Made by a program: the position numbers and the translations under genes. The notes beneath the pieces are model-generated. The model was not told where the DNA came from. It ran no database searches and saw only the letters and a program-made list of their open reading frames with translations. DNA of 64,000 nt from Rhizobium sp. Root1212 (GTDB taxonomy: Bacteria > Pseudomonadota > Alphaproteobacteria > Rhizobiales > Rhizobiaceae). Positions 26,497 through 35,157 of this stretch are shown here, piece by piece. Every line of letters begins with the position of its first letter. The stretch's first letter is position 1. The DNA is taken from NCBI RefSeq assembly GCF_001424985.1, contig NZ_LMDA01000026.1, positions 124,001 through 188,000 on the forward strand, in the 5' to 3' direction.

Positions 26497-27297
26497 TCAG
26501 TGCCGATATTGCGGTTCTTCGGCGTCCAGCTGGCGGCGGATGGCCGCGAGATGGGCTCTGGCGGACGCCGCATCGCCTTCGCGCATCTGCCGGTAGGCGG
26601 CGTCGGCAATGGCCGGATCGACCGGCGTGACGGTGCGGCCGGTGGACATGGCGAGCACCTGCACCTCGGCGGCGCGCTCGAGGTAATAGAGATCGTCCCA
26701 GGCTTCGGCGATGGTCGGGGCGAGCACCAGCACACCGTGATGCTTCATGAACAGGATATCGGCATCGCCCGCAGTGCCGGCGATGCGCGCACCTTCGGTA
26801 TAATCGAGCGCCAGGCCGTTGTAGTTCTCGTCGACGGCGGTACGGCCGTAGAATTTCAGCGCGGTCTGCCCGGCCCAGATCAGCGGCGGGCCGTCCGTCA
26901 TGGAAAGCGCGGTCGCATAGGGCATGTGCGTGTGGAAGGCGACCTTGGCGCGGGGCAGGCGGCGGTGGATTTCGGCGTGGATGTAGAAGGCGGTCGCCTC
27001 CGGCTCGCCGTCGGCGTCGATGACCGCGCCGTTGAAATCGCAGATGAGCAGCTTCGAGGCCGTCAGTTCGCGGAAGGCGTAGCCGTAGGGATTGACGATG
27101 AAGAGGTCGTCATGGCCGGGCACGACGGCGGAAAAATGATTGCAGATGCCTTCCTCGAAGCCGTTGCGGGCGGCCATGCGGAAACAGGCGGCAAGATCTT
27201 CCTTCGCGGTGCGGATGGCGTCGGTGGAAAGATCGGGGCGATTCGGCCGGGCCGGCTTTTCGGATTGTTCGACACGGTCTGTCAGGGAATGCGCCAT
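26497..27297 (-). CDS. Class II aldolase/adducin family protein
   Basis: 266 residues. Zn ligands are visible in AFHTHMPYATAL (H-x-H) and MKHHGVLV, with GFEEGICNHFSAVVPG near residue 45. The family includes fuculose-phosphate and related aldolases and decarboxylating enzymes; the N-terminal ~35 residues are a non-conserved extension. It follows a LysR gene by 170 bp on the same strand and may cleave or decarboxylate an intermediate of the neighbouring pathway. Substrate not identifiable. Confidence 0.82.
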   Translation of the reverse strand: MAHSLTDRVEQSEKPARPNRPDLSTDAIRTAKEDLAACFRMAARNGFEEGICNHFSAVVPGHDDLFIVNPYGYAFRELTASKLLICDFNGAVIDADGEPEATAFYIHAEIHRRLPRAKVAFHTHMPYATALSMTDGPPLIWAGQTALKFYGRTAVDENYNGLALDYTEGARIAGTAGDADILFMKHHGVLVLAPTIAEAWDDLYYLERAAEVQVLAMSTGRTVTPVDPAIADAAYRQMREGDAASARAHLAAIRRQLDAEEPQYRH

Positions 27298-27467
27298 GGG
27301 TGCTCCTCGTCGCGGATGGCTGTCGGATTTGTCTGGGAGCGGCGGCTGGCCGGAAAGCGCATCGGGCGCCGGCCTCCGCGCACAGCCTCAAGGGGCTGCG
27401 CCCTGCCTGCCCGCGACATCCGCGCGGTCCAGCAGCGCGCACAGATAACGCCCGAATTTTTGCGGGG

Positions 27468-28364
27468 TCAATGCACCGATTTCAGCAGGAAATCGCGGAA
27501 CCGGCGCGCGGCGGGCGACAGCGAGCGTGCCCGCTTCTGGATCAGGCTGACCTCGCGGGTGATGTGCGGTTCGGTGGGCGTGCGCACGACAAGGCCCATC
27601 AAGGTCGCAAGCCGCGTGACGGCCGAGGTCATGATGGCGACGCCGAGGCCGCCCTCGACCATGCCGAGGATGGTCAGCGGCAGGGCCACCTCCTGCATGG
27701 CCTTGTCGAGCGGCAGGTCGATGCCGTTTCGCACCAGCTCGTTTTCCAGCCGGTCGCGGATCGGGTTGCCGCGCTGCGGGCCGATGAGCTTGCAGTCGAC
27801 AAGGTCGGTCCAGCGCAGTTCCGGCCGCTTGACCAGCGGATCGTCCCCATGCAGCACCACCAGGAACTCGTCGGTGATCAGCCGCGTGCCGATGAGTTCG
27901 GCGTCATCCTCGGGCACGGTGCCGAGACCGAGATCGACGGAGCCGTTCAAGACCTGCTCCAGCACGGACTTTTCCGCGACGTCGTGCAGCTCGACGGTGA
28001 TTTCCGGGTAAAGCCGGGTAAAGCCGTGCACCAGCGGCGGCAAAAGCAGCGCGGCCTGCACCGTACCGGCCGCCATGGTGACCTTGCCGCGACGCAGCGC
28101 ATTCAACTCGCGTGAGCTTTCCACCATGCCCTCGATGTCGGCGACGGTGCGGGCGGCGATCGGCAGGATATCCATGCCGGCCTGCGTCAGGCGCAGGAGC
28201 CGCGTATGGCGGTCGAAGAGGCGCAGGTTGAGGTTCTGTTCCAGCTGCCGGACCAGGGTACTGACGGCCGATTGCGAGGAGCCGAGCTTGTCGGCCGCGA
28301 GCGTGAATTGCCCCAGATTGGCCACGGTGACGAAGGCGCGAAGCTGTTTCAGGGTGATATCCAC
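27468..28364 (-). CDS. LysR family regulator, divergent from the NCS2 permease
   Basis: 298 residues with a LysR helix-turn-helix (LKQLRAFVTVANLGQFTLAAD, SSQSAVSTLVRQL) and effector-binding domain. It is divergent from the plus-strand permease/molybdenum hydroxylase genes with a 162-bp gap, the classical arrangement for a LysR controlling its neighbour. The class II aldolase gene follows on its own strand. Confidence 0.87.
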   Translation of the reverse strand: MDITLKQLRAFVTVANLGQFTLAADKLGSSQSAVSTLVRQLEQNLNLRLFDRHTRLLRLTQAGMDILPIAARTVADIEGMVESSRELNALRRGKVTMAAGTVQAALLLPPLVHGFTRLYPEITVELHDVAEKSVLEQVLNGSVDLGLGTVPEDDAELIGTRLITDEFLVVLHGDDPLVKRPELRWTDLVDCKLIGPQRGNPIRDRLENELVRNGIDLPLDKAMQEVALPLTILGMVEGGLGVAIMTSAVTRLATLMGLVVRTPTEPHITREVSLIQKRARSLSPAARRFRDFLLKSVH

Positions 28365-28392
28365 GTCGTCCCCAATTCATTCAATAATTAGA

Positions 28393-28420
28393 TAAACAAA
28401 TATGATTATGCCGATTGTTT
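28393..28420. promoter_or_regulatory. Possible LysR-binding inverted pair upstream of the NCS2 permease
   Basis: TAAACAA (28393-28399) and ATTGTTT (28414-28420) form an imperfect inverted pair in the LysR-permease gap, resembling the palindrome at 26349-26363. The T-rich/A-rich dyad fits the LysR T-N11-A style. No direct proof. Confidence 0.35.
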
Positions 28421-28526
28421 GCTGATTTGACCAGAAGCATGATCCCCCTTGTACGGCGTGCGGTGCCGAACCATGAGGCCAAGATGCCCACACCGCGCCG
28501 GAACTTGTTCGCTGGGAGGAAAGCGA

Positions 28527-29918
28527 ATGTCCCATCATGATACGACGGACCCCGTCGAGAAGAAGTACCCGATCCCGAGCCTTGTGGCTCTGGGCCTGCA
28601 ACACGTTCTTGTCATGTATGCCGGTGCGGTCGCCGTGCCGCTCATCGTCGGCAATGCCCTGCACCTGCCGAAAGACCAGGTTGCCCTGCTCGTCAGCGCC
28701 GACCTTTTCGCCTGCGGCATCGTCACCATCATCCAGGCGCTCGGCTTCTGGAAAATCGGCATTCGCCTGCCCATCATGATGGGCGTCTCCTTTACCGCCG
28801 TGCCCTCGATCATCGCCACCGGCACCAATCCCGACCTCGGCATGCCCGGCATCATCGGGGCCGTCATCGGCTCCGGCGTCTTCACCATTCTCGTGGCGCC
28901 GTTCTTCGGGCGCTGGGTTCGCTTCTTCCCGCCGATCGTCACCGGCACGGTGATGCTGATCATCGGCCTGTCGCTGATGCGCGTCGGCGTCAACTGGGCG
29001 GCGGGCGGCCAGCCGATGATCCGGGGGCCGGAAGGCATGATCCCGAACCCGGCCTATGGTGCGCCCTTCGCGCTCGCCGTCGCGGCCATCGTTTTGCTGT
29101 CGGTGCTGCTGCTCACCCGCGTTCTCAAGGGCTTCCTGTCCAATCTCGCCGTGCTCATGGGCATCGGCATCGGCTTTGCCATCGCCATCGCCTTCGGCAA
29201 GGTGGATTTCCACGGTGTGGGGGATGCCGGCTGGTTCCAGGTCATCCATCCGCTCGCCTTCGGCTGGCCGGTGTTCGAGTTCTGGTCGATCCTGTCGCTC
29301 TGTGCGGTCATGACGGTCATGATGATCGAATCGACCGGGCAGTTCCTGGCAGTCGGCGACATGGCCGGCCGCAAGATCACCGAGCGCGATCTCGCCCGCG
29401 GCCTGCGCACCGATGGCGTCGGCAATATCATTGGCGGTCTGCTCAACACCTTCACCTACACCACCTATGCCCAGAATGTCGGCCTGTTGCAGATTACCGG
29501 CGTGCTCAGCCGATACGTGGTCGCGGCCGGTGGCGGCATCCTGATCCTGCTCGGCGTCCTGCCGAAGGTCGCCTTCGTCAGCGCATCGATCCCGAGCTAC
29601 GTCGTCGGTGGCGCCGCCATCGTGATGTTCGGCATGGTCTCGGCGACCGGCGTGAAGATCATGTCGAAGGTGGATTTCGTCGGCAACCGGCGCAACCTCT
29701 ACATCGTCGCCGTCAGCGTCGGCCTCGCCATGGTGCCGGTCGTCGCCGACAACATCTTCGACCAGCTGCCGGCAGCGGTCGGGAAGTTCCTGCACAGCGG
29801 CGTGCTCGTTGGCACCTTCGCGGCAGCACTCCTCAATATCCTCTTCAACGGCGTGCCCGCCAAGGAGCCTGAGGAAATCGAGCTGCAGGACGGCGTCACC
29901 GCTGCCGATCCAGCCTGA
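28527..29918 (+). CDS. NCS2 family nucleobase (uracil/xanthine) permease
   Basis: 463 residues with about 12-14 membrane helices. LGLQHVLVMYAGAVAVPLIVG near the N-terminus carries the QH motif of nucleobase-cation symporter-2 proteins, and MMIESTGQFLAVGDMAGR and TFTYTTYAQNVGLLQITG are in the expected helix 8-10 region. It should import a purine, pyrimidine or similar heterocycle with protons. The ATG follows GGGAGGAAAGCGA. It heads a plus-strand run with molybdenum hydroxylase genes 73 bp downstream, which points to a hydroxylatable heterocycle as substrate. Confidence 0.9.
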   Translation: MSHHDTTDPVEKKYPIPSLVALGLQHVLVMYAGAVAVPLIVGNALHLPKDQVALLVSADLFACGIVTIIQALGFWKIGIRLPIMMGVSFTAVPSIIATGTNPDLGMPGIIGAVIGSGVFTILVAPFFGRWVRFFPPIVTGTVMLIIGLSLMRVGVNWAAGGQPMIRGPEGMIPNPAYGAPFALAVAAIVLLSVLLLTRVLKGFLSNLAVLMGIGIGFAIAIAFGKVDFHGVGDAGWFQVIHPLAFGWPVFEFWSILSLCAVMTVMMIESTGQFLAVGDMAGRKITERDLARGLRTDGVGNIIGGLLNTFTYTTYAQNVGLLQITGVLSRYVVAAGGGILILLGVLPKVAFVSASIPSYVVGGAAIVMFGMVSATGVKIMSKVDFVGNRRNLYIVAVSVGLAMVPVVADNIFDQLPAAVGKFLHSGVLVGTFAAALLNILFNGVPAKEPEEIELQDGVTAADPA

Positions 29919-29991
29919 ACAACAACAACGACAAACACGATCAGCCCGGCGGCCTTTGCGCCGCCGGAACCCTGAACCCTGGAGGAAACCC

Positions 29992-30855
29992 ATGAGGCGC
30001 TTTGACTATCATCGGGCGGAAACGCTGGAGCATGCCTCCCGTCTCCTCACCGAACTCGGCGACGACACCTTTCTCTTCAACGGCGGCACGGACCTTCTGG
30101 TCGAGATCCGCGAGCGGCTGCGCCGGGTGCGCAACGTCATCGACATCAAGGGTATTCCCGGCCTGTCGGACATCACATATGACGAAACCCGCGGCCTGAC
30201 GTTTGGCGCGCTGGTGACGGTCGGACGGCTGGAGCGCCTTGCGCTGGTGCGCCAGCGTTATCCGAACCTGCGCGAGGCGCTGGCCTCGCTCGGCTCGATC
30301 CAGGTGCGCAACCGCGCGACGGTCGTCGGCAACGTCTGTCGCGCCTCGCCCTCGGCCGACACCATCCCGCCGCTGATCGCCGACGGTGCCTTCATCCATA
30401 TCTACAGCCCCACGAACATGCGCGTCGTGCCGCTTTCCGAGTTCTTCACCGGCCCCGGCCGCACCGTGCTCGCCAAGGGCGAGATCGTCACCGGCATCAC
30501 CGTGCCGCCGGCCGGCGACAACACCGGCAAGGCCTATCTCAAGCACGGCCGCCGCAAGGCGATGGAGCTTTCCACCGTCGGCGTCGCCGTCAGCCTCTCC
30601 ATGGATGACGGCGTATGCAGCGACATCCGCATCGCGCTCGGCGCGGTCGGCGCCACCGTGCTCCGGGCGCCGCAGGCGGAAGCCATGCTGCGCGGCACGA
30701 CGCTCGACGCGGCAACCGTGAAAAACGCCGCCGACAAGGCGATGGAAGAATGCACGCCGATCAGCAACGTGCGCGCCAGCGCCGATTACCGCCGTGACAT
30801 GGTCGGCGTGCTGACCGGCCGCGCCATCAGACAGGCATTGGAGACTTTCGCATGA
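29992..30855 (+). CDS. Molybdenum hydroxylase FAD-binding subunit (medium, CoxM/XdhB-like)
   Basis: 287 residues. FNGGTDLLVEIRERLRRV (FAD pyrophosphate loop), SLGSIQVRNRATVVGNVCRASPSADTIPPL (isoalloxazine-binding segment) and a C-terminal CO_deh_flav_C region ending VLTGRAIRQAL. It passes electrons from the FeS subunit to an acceptor. The GGAGG ribosome site precedes the ATG, and its end overlaps the start of the small subunit gene by 4 bp. Confidence 0.92.
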   Translation: MRRFDYHRAETLEHASRLLTELGDDTFLFNGGTDLLVEIRERLRRVRNVIDIKGIPGLSDITYDETRGLTFGALVTVGRLERLALVRQRYPNLREALASLGSIQVRNRATVVGNVCRASPSADTIPPLIADGAFIHIYSPTNMRVVPLSEFFTGPGRTVLAKGEIVTGITVPPAGDNTGKAYLKHGRRKAMELSTVGVAVSLSMDDGVCSDIRIALGAVGATVLRAPQAEAMLRGTTLDAATVKNAADKAMEECTPISNVRASADYRRDMVGVLTGRAIRQALETFA

Positions 30856-31334
30856 AACGGATCGTGGAATTCACTGTAAACGGCGAACCGAGCGAGATGA
30901 CGGTCGATGCCTGCTGTTCGCTGCTCGATGCGCTGCGCGACGATGTCGGTCTGACGGGCACCAAGAAGGGCTGCGACGTCGGCGACTGCGGCGCCTGCAC
31001 CGTCATCGTCGACGGCCAGCCGGTCAATGCCTGCCTGATGCTCGCCGTCGAGGCCGAGGGCCGTACGGTCGAGACCATCGAAGGCCTGCAGCCGGGCGTC
31101 GATGTGCTGCATCCGCTGCAGGATGCCTTCATGCGCCATGGCGCCTCGCAGTGCGGCTTCTGCACGCCGGGCATCCTGATGATGGCCAAGAAGCTGCTCG
31201 ACGACAATCCGAACCCGACCGACGAGGACATCCGCTTCGGCCTCAGCGGCAATATCTGCCGCTGCACCGGCTACACCAAGATTTTCGACGCGATCAAATC
31301 CGCTGCGCGCGAAATGGAGGCTGCAAGATCATGA
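30852..31334 (+). CDS. Molybdenum hydroxylase [2Fe-2S] subunit (small, CoxS-like)
   Basis: 160 residues carrying two [2Fe-2S] clusters: the plant-ferredoxin-type GCDVGDCGACTV (about residues 37-48) plus a downstream Cys, and the C-terminal QCGFCTPG with NICRCTGY. It relays electrons from the molybdenum centre to FAD. Translationally coupled on both sides by 4-bp overlaps. Confidence 0.95.
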   Translation: MKRIVEFTVNGEPSEMTVDACCSLLDALRDDVGLTGTKKGCDVGDCGACTVIVDGQPVNACLMLAVEAEGRTVETIEGLQPGVDVLHPLQDAFMRHGASQCGFCTPGILMMAKKLLDDNPNPTDEDIRFGLSGNICRCTGYTKIFDAIKSAAREMEAARS

Positions 31335-33637
31335 ATGTGACGACCCCTATCGAACAGCGCGACTTCAAGATCGTCGGCAAGAGCGTCAAGCGCGAGGACG
31401 TGGTCGAGAAGGTGACGGGCGAGGCCCAGTACACCGGCGACATCAAGCTGCCCGGCATGCTGCATGGCAAGATCAAGCGCGCCGCCATCGCGCACGCCCG
31501 CATCAAGAGCATCGATGTCAGCAAGGCGCTCGCCTATCCCGGCGTCAAGGCGGTGCTGACGCATGAAAACGTGCCGCGCGTGCTGCATTACGGTTCGCCG
31601 CATCCGCGTTCCGCCTCCTGCACCAAGGACCAGTATATTCTCGACGACAAGGTGCGCTTCTGGGGCGAGGGCGTCGCCGCCGTCGCCGCCATCTCGGAAG
31701 AGATCGCCGACGAGGCGCTGGACCTGATCGAGGTCGAATACGAAGCTTTGCCGGCCGTCTTCGAACCGGAAGATGCCGTGCTGCCCGACGCTCCGCTGAT
31801 CCACGACGTTGGCCCCGGCGGCAACCTGGTGCTCGATCCGGTGCGCGTTAACAGAGGCGATATCGAAGCGGGCTTTGCCGAGGCGGATTTCGTGCTTGAA
31901 GGCACCTTCTCCGGCGGGCGTCCGCATCCGGCGTATATGGAGCCGAATGTCTGCATCGCCGATTGGGACGGCACCAACAAGCTCACCTTCTGGACCTCGA
32001 CCCAGACCTCGTTCATGGTGCGCGGCATCCTCGCCGAAGTGCTCGGCCTGCCGCTGACCAAGGTGCGCGTGCTGGTCGATCACATGGGCGGCGGCTTCGG
32101 CGCCAAGCAGGATTGCTTCCAGCACGAATTCCTCTGTGCTCTCCTGGCGAAGGAAACCCGCCGGCCGGTGAAGATGGAATTCACCCGCCACGAGACCTTC
32201 ATCGCCGGCCGCGCCCGCCATCCCTGCCGTATCTGGCTGAAGCAGGGCTTCAAGAACGACGGTACGCTCGTCGCCCGCGACATGAAGCTTGTCTACGATT
32301 CCGGCGCATACGGTTCGCATGGTCCGGGCGTGACCATCGTCGGCACCAGCGCCGCCACCTCGCTCTACCGCTGCGAGAACGTGCGGCTGGAAGGGCGCTG
32401 CGTCTACACCAACACCCCGATCAACGGCGCGTTCCGCGGCTACGGTGTGGTCCAGAGCTATTACGCTCTCGACATCCAGATGGACGAGGCGGCCGAACGG
32501 CTCGGCATGGACCCGGCCGAACTGAAGTTGAAAAATGTGGTTCGTGCCGGCGATATCGCCCCCTCCGGCCACCCGATCCTCGGTCATGGTCTCGAAATCT
32601 GCCTGCAGCACGGCCTCGACGTGCTTGACTGGAAATCGCTGCGCAACCGCGACCGCACGCCAGATCCCAAGCGCCCGCATATGCGCAAGGGCTGGGGCAT
32701 CGGCTGCGAAATGCACGGCTCTTCCGCCTATCCCGGCATCAAGGAGCAGGGCAACGCCACGGTGAAGATGAACGAGGACGGCACGGTGACGCTGCTCACC
32801 GGCGCTGCCGGGCTGGGCACCGGCGCACATACCGCGCTCGCCCAGATCGTGGCGGAAGAACTCGGCGTGCGTTTCGAGGATGTCGGCGTCATTCACGGCG
32901 ATACGGACGTGGTGCCGTGGGATATCGGCGCCTTTGCCAGCCACACGACCTATCTGGTCGGCACGGCCGCCAAGATGGCCGCCGGCAAGGTGCGCACGGC
33001 GGTTCTCGAGCGTGCCGCGATGAAGCTGCAGGTCGCCGTCGAGGAGATCGACCTTTCCGAAGGCAGGATCTTCGTCATCGCCGAGCCGGGCCGCTTCATG
33101 ACCGTCGCCGAGGCGATGGGGCCGTCGCGCGGCATTCCCGCCGCCAATATCGTCGGCAACGGCACCTATCAGCCGACCAAGTCCTATTCCTTCGCCGTGC
33201 ACTTTACCGAAGTGGACGTCGATACGGAAACCGGTCTCGTCGAAGTCAAGCGCGTCGTGCCGGTACACGATGTCGGCCGGGTCATCCACCCGATCGCCGC
33301 CCAGGGCCAGATCGAAGGCGGCATCCAGCAGGGCATCGGCCACACGCTGACCGAGGATTACGTCATCGACAAGAAGACCGGCCGCTCGCTCAATGCCGGC
33401 CTCGTCGACTACAAGATGCCGCTTTCCATGGACATGCCTGACATCGAGACGATCATCCTTGAGGCCGCGCCCGATCCGGGCGGCCCCTGGGGTGCCAAGG
33501 GCGTCGGCGAAGATCCGATCATCGCCATCGGCCCCTCGATCGCCAACGCCATCCACGACGCCATCGGCGTCCGCTTCCACCACTATCCGATCACCCCGGA
33601 AGATATTCTGAAAGCCTTGAGGGAGAAGGGCGCATGA
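31331..33637 (+). CDS. Molybdenum hydroxylase large subunit (xanthine dehydrogenase family)
   Basis: 768 residues. Ald_Xan_dh_C domains with TGEAQYTGDIKLPGM near the start, GGGFGAKQD (molybdopterin binding), NGAFRGYGVVQ, a GAAGLGTGAHT loop and GAKGVGEDP near residue 720 with the likely catalytic glutamate. The AFRGYG form separates it from CO dehydrogenase, which carries an AYxCSFR active-site loop. It hydroxylates an aromatic or N-heterocyclic carbon with water as oxygen source; substrate unknown. The real start is the ATG at 31331 overlapping the small-subunit stop. Confidence 0.92.
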   Translation: MNVTTPIEQRDFKIVGKSVKREDVVEKVTGEAQYTGDIKLPGMLHGKIKRAAIAHARIKSIDVSKALAYPGVKAVLTHENVPRVLHYGSPHPRSASCTKDQYILDDKVRFWGEGVAAVAAISEEIADEALDLIEVEYEALPAVFEPEDAVLPDAPLIHDVGPGGNLVLDPVRVNRGDIEAGFAEADFVLEGTFSGGRPHPAYMEPNVCIADWDGTNKLTFWTSTQTSFMVRGILAEVLGLPLTKVRVLVDHMGGGFGAKQDCFQHEFLCALLAKETRRPVKMEFTRHETFIAGRARHPCRIWLKQGFKNDGTLVARDMKLVYDSGAYGSHGPGVTIVGTSAATSLYRCENVRLEGRCVYTNTPINGAFRGYGVVQSYYALDIQMDEAAERLGMDPAELKLKNVVRAGDIAPSGHPILGHGLEICLQHGLDVLDWKSLRNRDRTPDPKRPHMRKGWGIGCEMHGSSAYPGIKEQGNATVKMNEDGTVTLLTGAAGLGTGAHTALAQIVAEELGVRFEDVGVIHGDTDVVPWDIGAFASHTTYLVGTAAKMAAGKVRTAVLERAAMKLQVAVEEIDLSEGRIFVIAEPGRFMTVAEAMGPSRGIPAANIVGNGTYQPTKSYSFAVHFTEVDVDTETGLVEVKRVVPVHDVGRVIHPIAAQGQIEGGIQQGIGHTLTEDYVIDKKTGRSLNAGLVDYKMPLSMDMPDIETIILEAAPDPGGPWGAKGVGEDPIIAIGPSIANAIHDAIGVRFHHYPITPEDILKALREKGA

Positions 33638-34758
33638 ACATGCACATCGAACCAGCTACCAAGAAACTCCCGATCACCATCCTCACCGGGTTCCTCGGCT
33701 CGGGCAAGACGACGCTGCTCAACTACATCCTGACCGAGCGTCACGGCCACCGCATCGCCGTCATCGAGAACGAATACGGCGAAGTCGATGTCGACAGCGA
33801 CCTCGTGCTCGCCTCCGACGAAGAGATCTTCCAGATGCAGAACGGCTGCATCTGCTGCTTCGTCGATGTGCGCAACGACCTGATCGACGTGATGAAGAAG
33901 CTCTTGAGCCACAAGGACAAGTTCGATCACATCATCGTCGAGACCTCCGGTCTTGCCGATCCGACGCCCGTCGCCACCGCCTTCTTCGTCGACCGCAGCG
34001 TCGCCGATGAGGTGGAGCTGGATGCCGTCGTCACCCTGGTCGACGCCATGCACATCGACCAGCATCTCTACGACCCGGTGCTCGACGGCAGCGACAACCA
34101 AGCGGTCAACCAGATCGTTGCGGCCGACCGCATCCTCGTCAACAAGATCGATCTGGCCGAAGAGCATGCGCTGGATTCGCTGGAAGGCTCGCTGCGCAAG
34201 CTCAACCAGACGGCGCCGATCCTGCGCTCCAGCTATGGCAAGGTGGACCTGTCCAACATTCTCGGCGTCAACGGTTTCAGGCCGTCCTACGTGCGCGAGC
34301 GGGCGGAAATTCTCGACATCGACATGGATGACGATCACGACGCCCATCATCACCACGATTGCCACGATGCGGCCTGCAGCCATCCGGACCACCATGGCCA
34401 TGATCATCATCACGACCACGGCCATGCACAAAAATCGGCGCTGCGCCCGCACAGCCACGATGCGACGGTGAAATCCCACTCCTTCGTCTATCCGCAGGCC
34501 TTCGACGGCGAAAAACTGGCGGGTTTCCTGAAGGGTTACCTCGGCGAACACGGTGACGACATCTTCCGCACCAAGGGCATCGTCTCTGTGGCGAACGACG
34601 AGCGCTTCTTCGTGCTCCAGGCGGTGCACAAGCTCGTCGATTTCCGCGCCGATCACGCCTGGGGCGAGGACAACAGGAAGTCGAAATTCGTCTTCATCGG
34701 CCGCAATCTCGACCGTGACGGCATCGACAGAAACTTGCGCGCATGCCTGGCGATCTAG
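33634..34758 (+). CDS. COG0523 (CobW-like) metallochaperone GTPase
   Basis: 374 residues. P-loop GFLGSGKTT (19-27), the metal-binding GCICC (71-75), switch ETSGLADPTP, and guanine motif NKID. A His/Asp-rich linker (about 229-266, some 15 histidines) precedes a CobW_C domain. COG0523 proteins deliver metals such as Zn, Co or Fe to client enzymes. Its ATG overlaps the hydroxylase stop, and metal-dependent amidohydrolases follow, so the client is probably one of these neighbours. Confidence 0.88.
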   Translation: MNMHIEPATKKLPITILTGFLGSGKTTLLNYILTERHGHRIAVIENEYGEVDVDSDLVLASDEEIFQMQNGCICCFVDVRNDLIDVMKKLLSHKDKFDHIIVETSGLADPTPVATAFFVDRSVADEVELDAVVTLVDAMHIDQHLYDPVLDGSDNQAVNQIVAADRILVNKIDLAEEHALDSLEGSLRKLNQTAPILRSSYGKVDLSNILGVNGFRPSYVRERAEILDIDMDDDHDAHHHHDCHDAACSHPDHHGHDHHHDHGHAQKSALRPHSHDATVKSHSFVYPQAFDGEKLAGFLKGYLGEHGDDIFRTKGIVSVANDERFFVLQAVHKLVDFRADHAWGEDNRKSKFVFIGRNLDRDGIDRNLRACLAI

Positions 34759-34805
34759 CGGCTTCTCCCGCCGCGCGAAAGCTTGCTCAAGTCCCTCTGT
34801 CAAAA

Positions 34806-34833
34806 CCGCCCGCGCACCCTCCGGCGCGGGCGG
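34806..34833 (+). terminator. Hairpin after the COG0523 GTPase gene
   Basis: CCGCCCGCGC and GCGCGGGCGG form a perfect 10-bp GC stem with an 8-nt loop, followed by TTGTTGCTGCTTG rather than a clean T-run. It likely ends or attenuates the permease-hydroxylase transcript. Confidence 0.55.
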
Positions 34834-34894
34834 TTGTTGCTGCTTGTGCGAAAGAAAAATAGTTTAAAAACAAATAGTTAAATCAGAAAATATG

Positions 34895-34923
34895 TTGACA
34901 GAAATCATGGCCTGTGGTTTTCT
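34895..34923 (+). promoter_or_regulatory. Possible promoter for the amidohydrolase pair
   Basis: The gap 34759-35157 contains no convincing gene. After the hairpin, an AT-rich stretch leads to TTGACA at 34895-34900, a 17-bp spacer and TTTTCT at 34918-34923. This would give a 5' leader of about 230 nt before the first amidohydrolase. A GACAGGAGAAACC ribosome site precedes its ATG. Confidence 0.4.
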
Positions 34924-35157
34924 GATGAAGAGTAGAAGCACCGACAATTGCTCACCGTCTGTTGGAAGATGAGGCCGCAATGTCGATGCTGACTACGAAA
35001 GGAAAGACCGGTTGCCCCTGCGCTGCAGGGTTGTGCCCCGGTCTGTTCCCCCGTCATCGGCATTTCCTGAAATTGCGGTTCGGCGCCCGGCTTTGGCCGG
35101 CACGGCGTCGATCACGCGGCCCCGCATCGACCGGACCCTCTACGACAGGAGAAACCA

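Noticed and set aside
28377-29993. A 538-codon minus-strand open frame over the NCS2 permease gene
   Set aside because: Its H/D/A-rich translation has no domain and opposes a clear membrane transporter with a ribosome site.
31271-33583. A 770-codon minus-strand open frame over the molybdenum hydroxylase large subunit
   Set aside because: It is the shadow of a well-conserved enzyme; no motif was recognised in the antisense translation.
29992-33637. CO dehydrogenase assignment for the three-subunit molybdenum enzyme
   Set aside because: The large subunit has the AFRGYG form rather than the active-site cysteine loop of aerobic CO dehydrogenase, and the context is heterocycle uptake.
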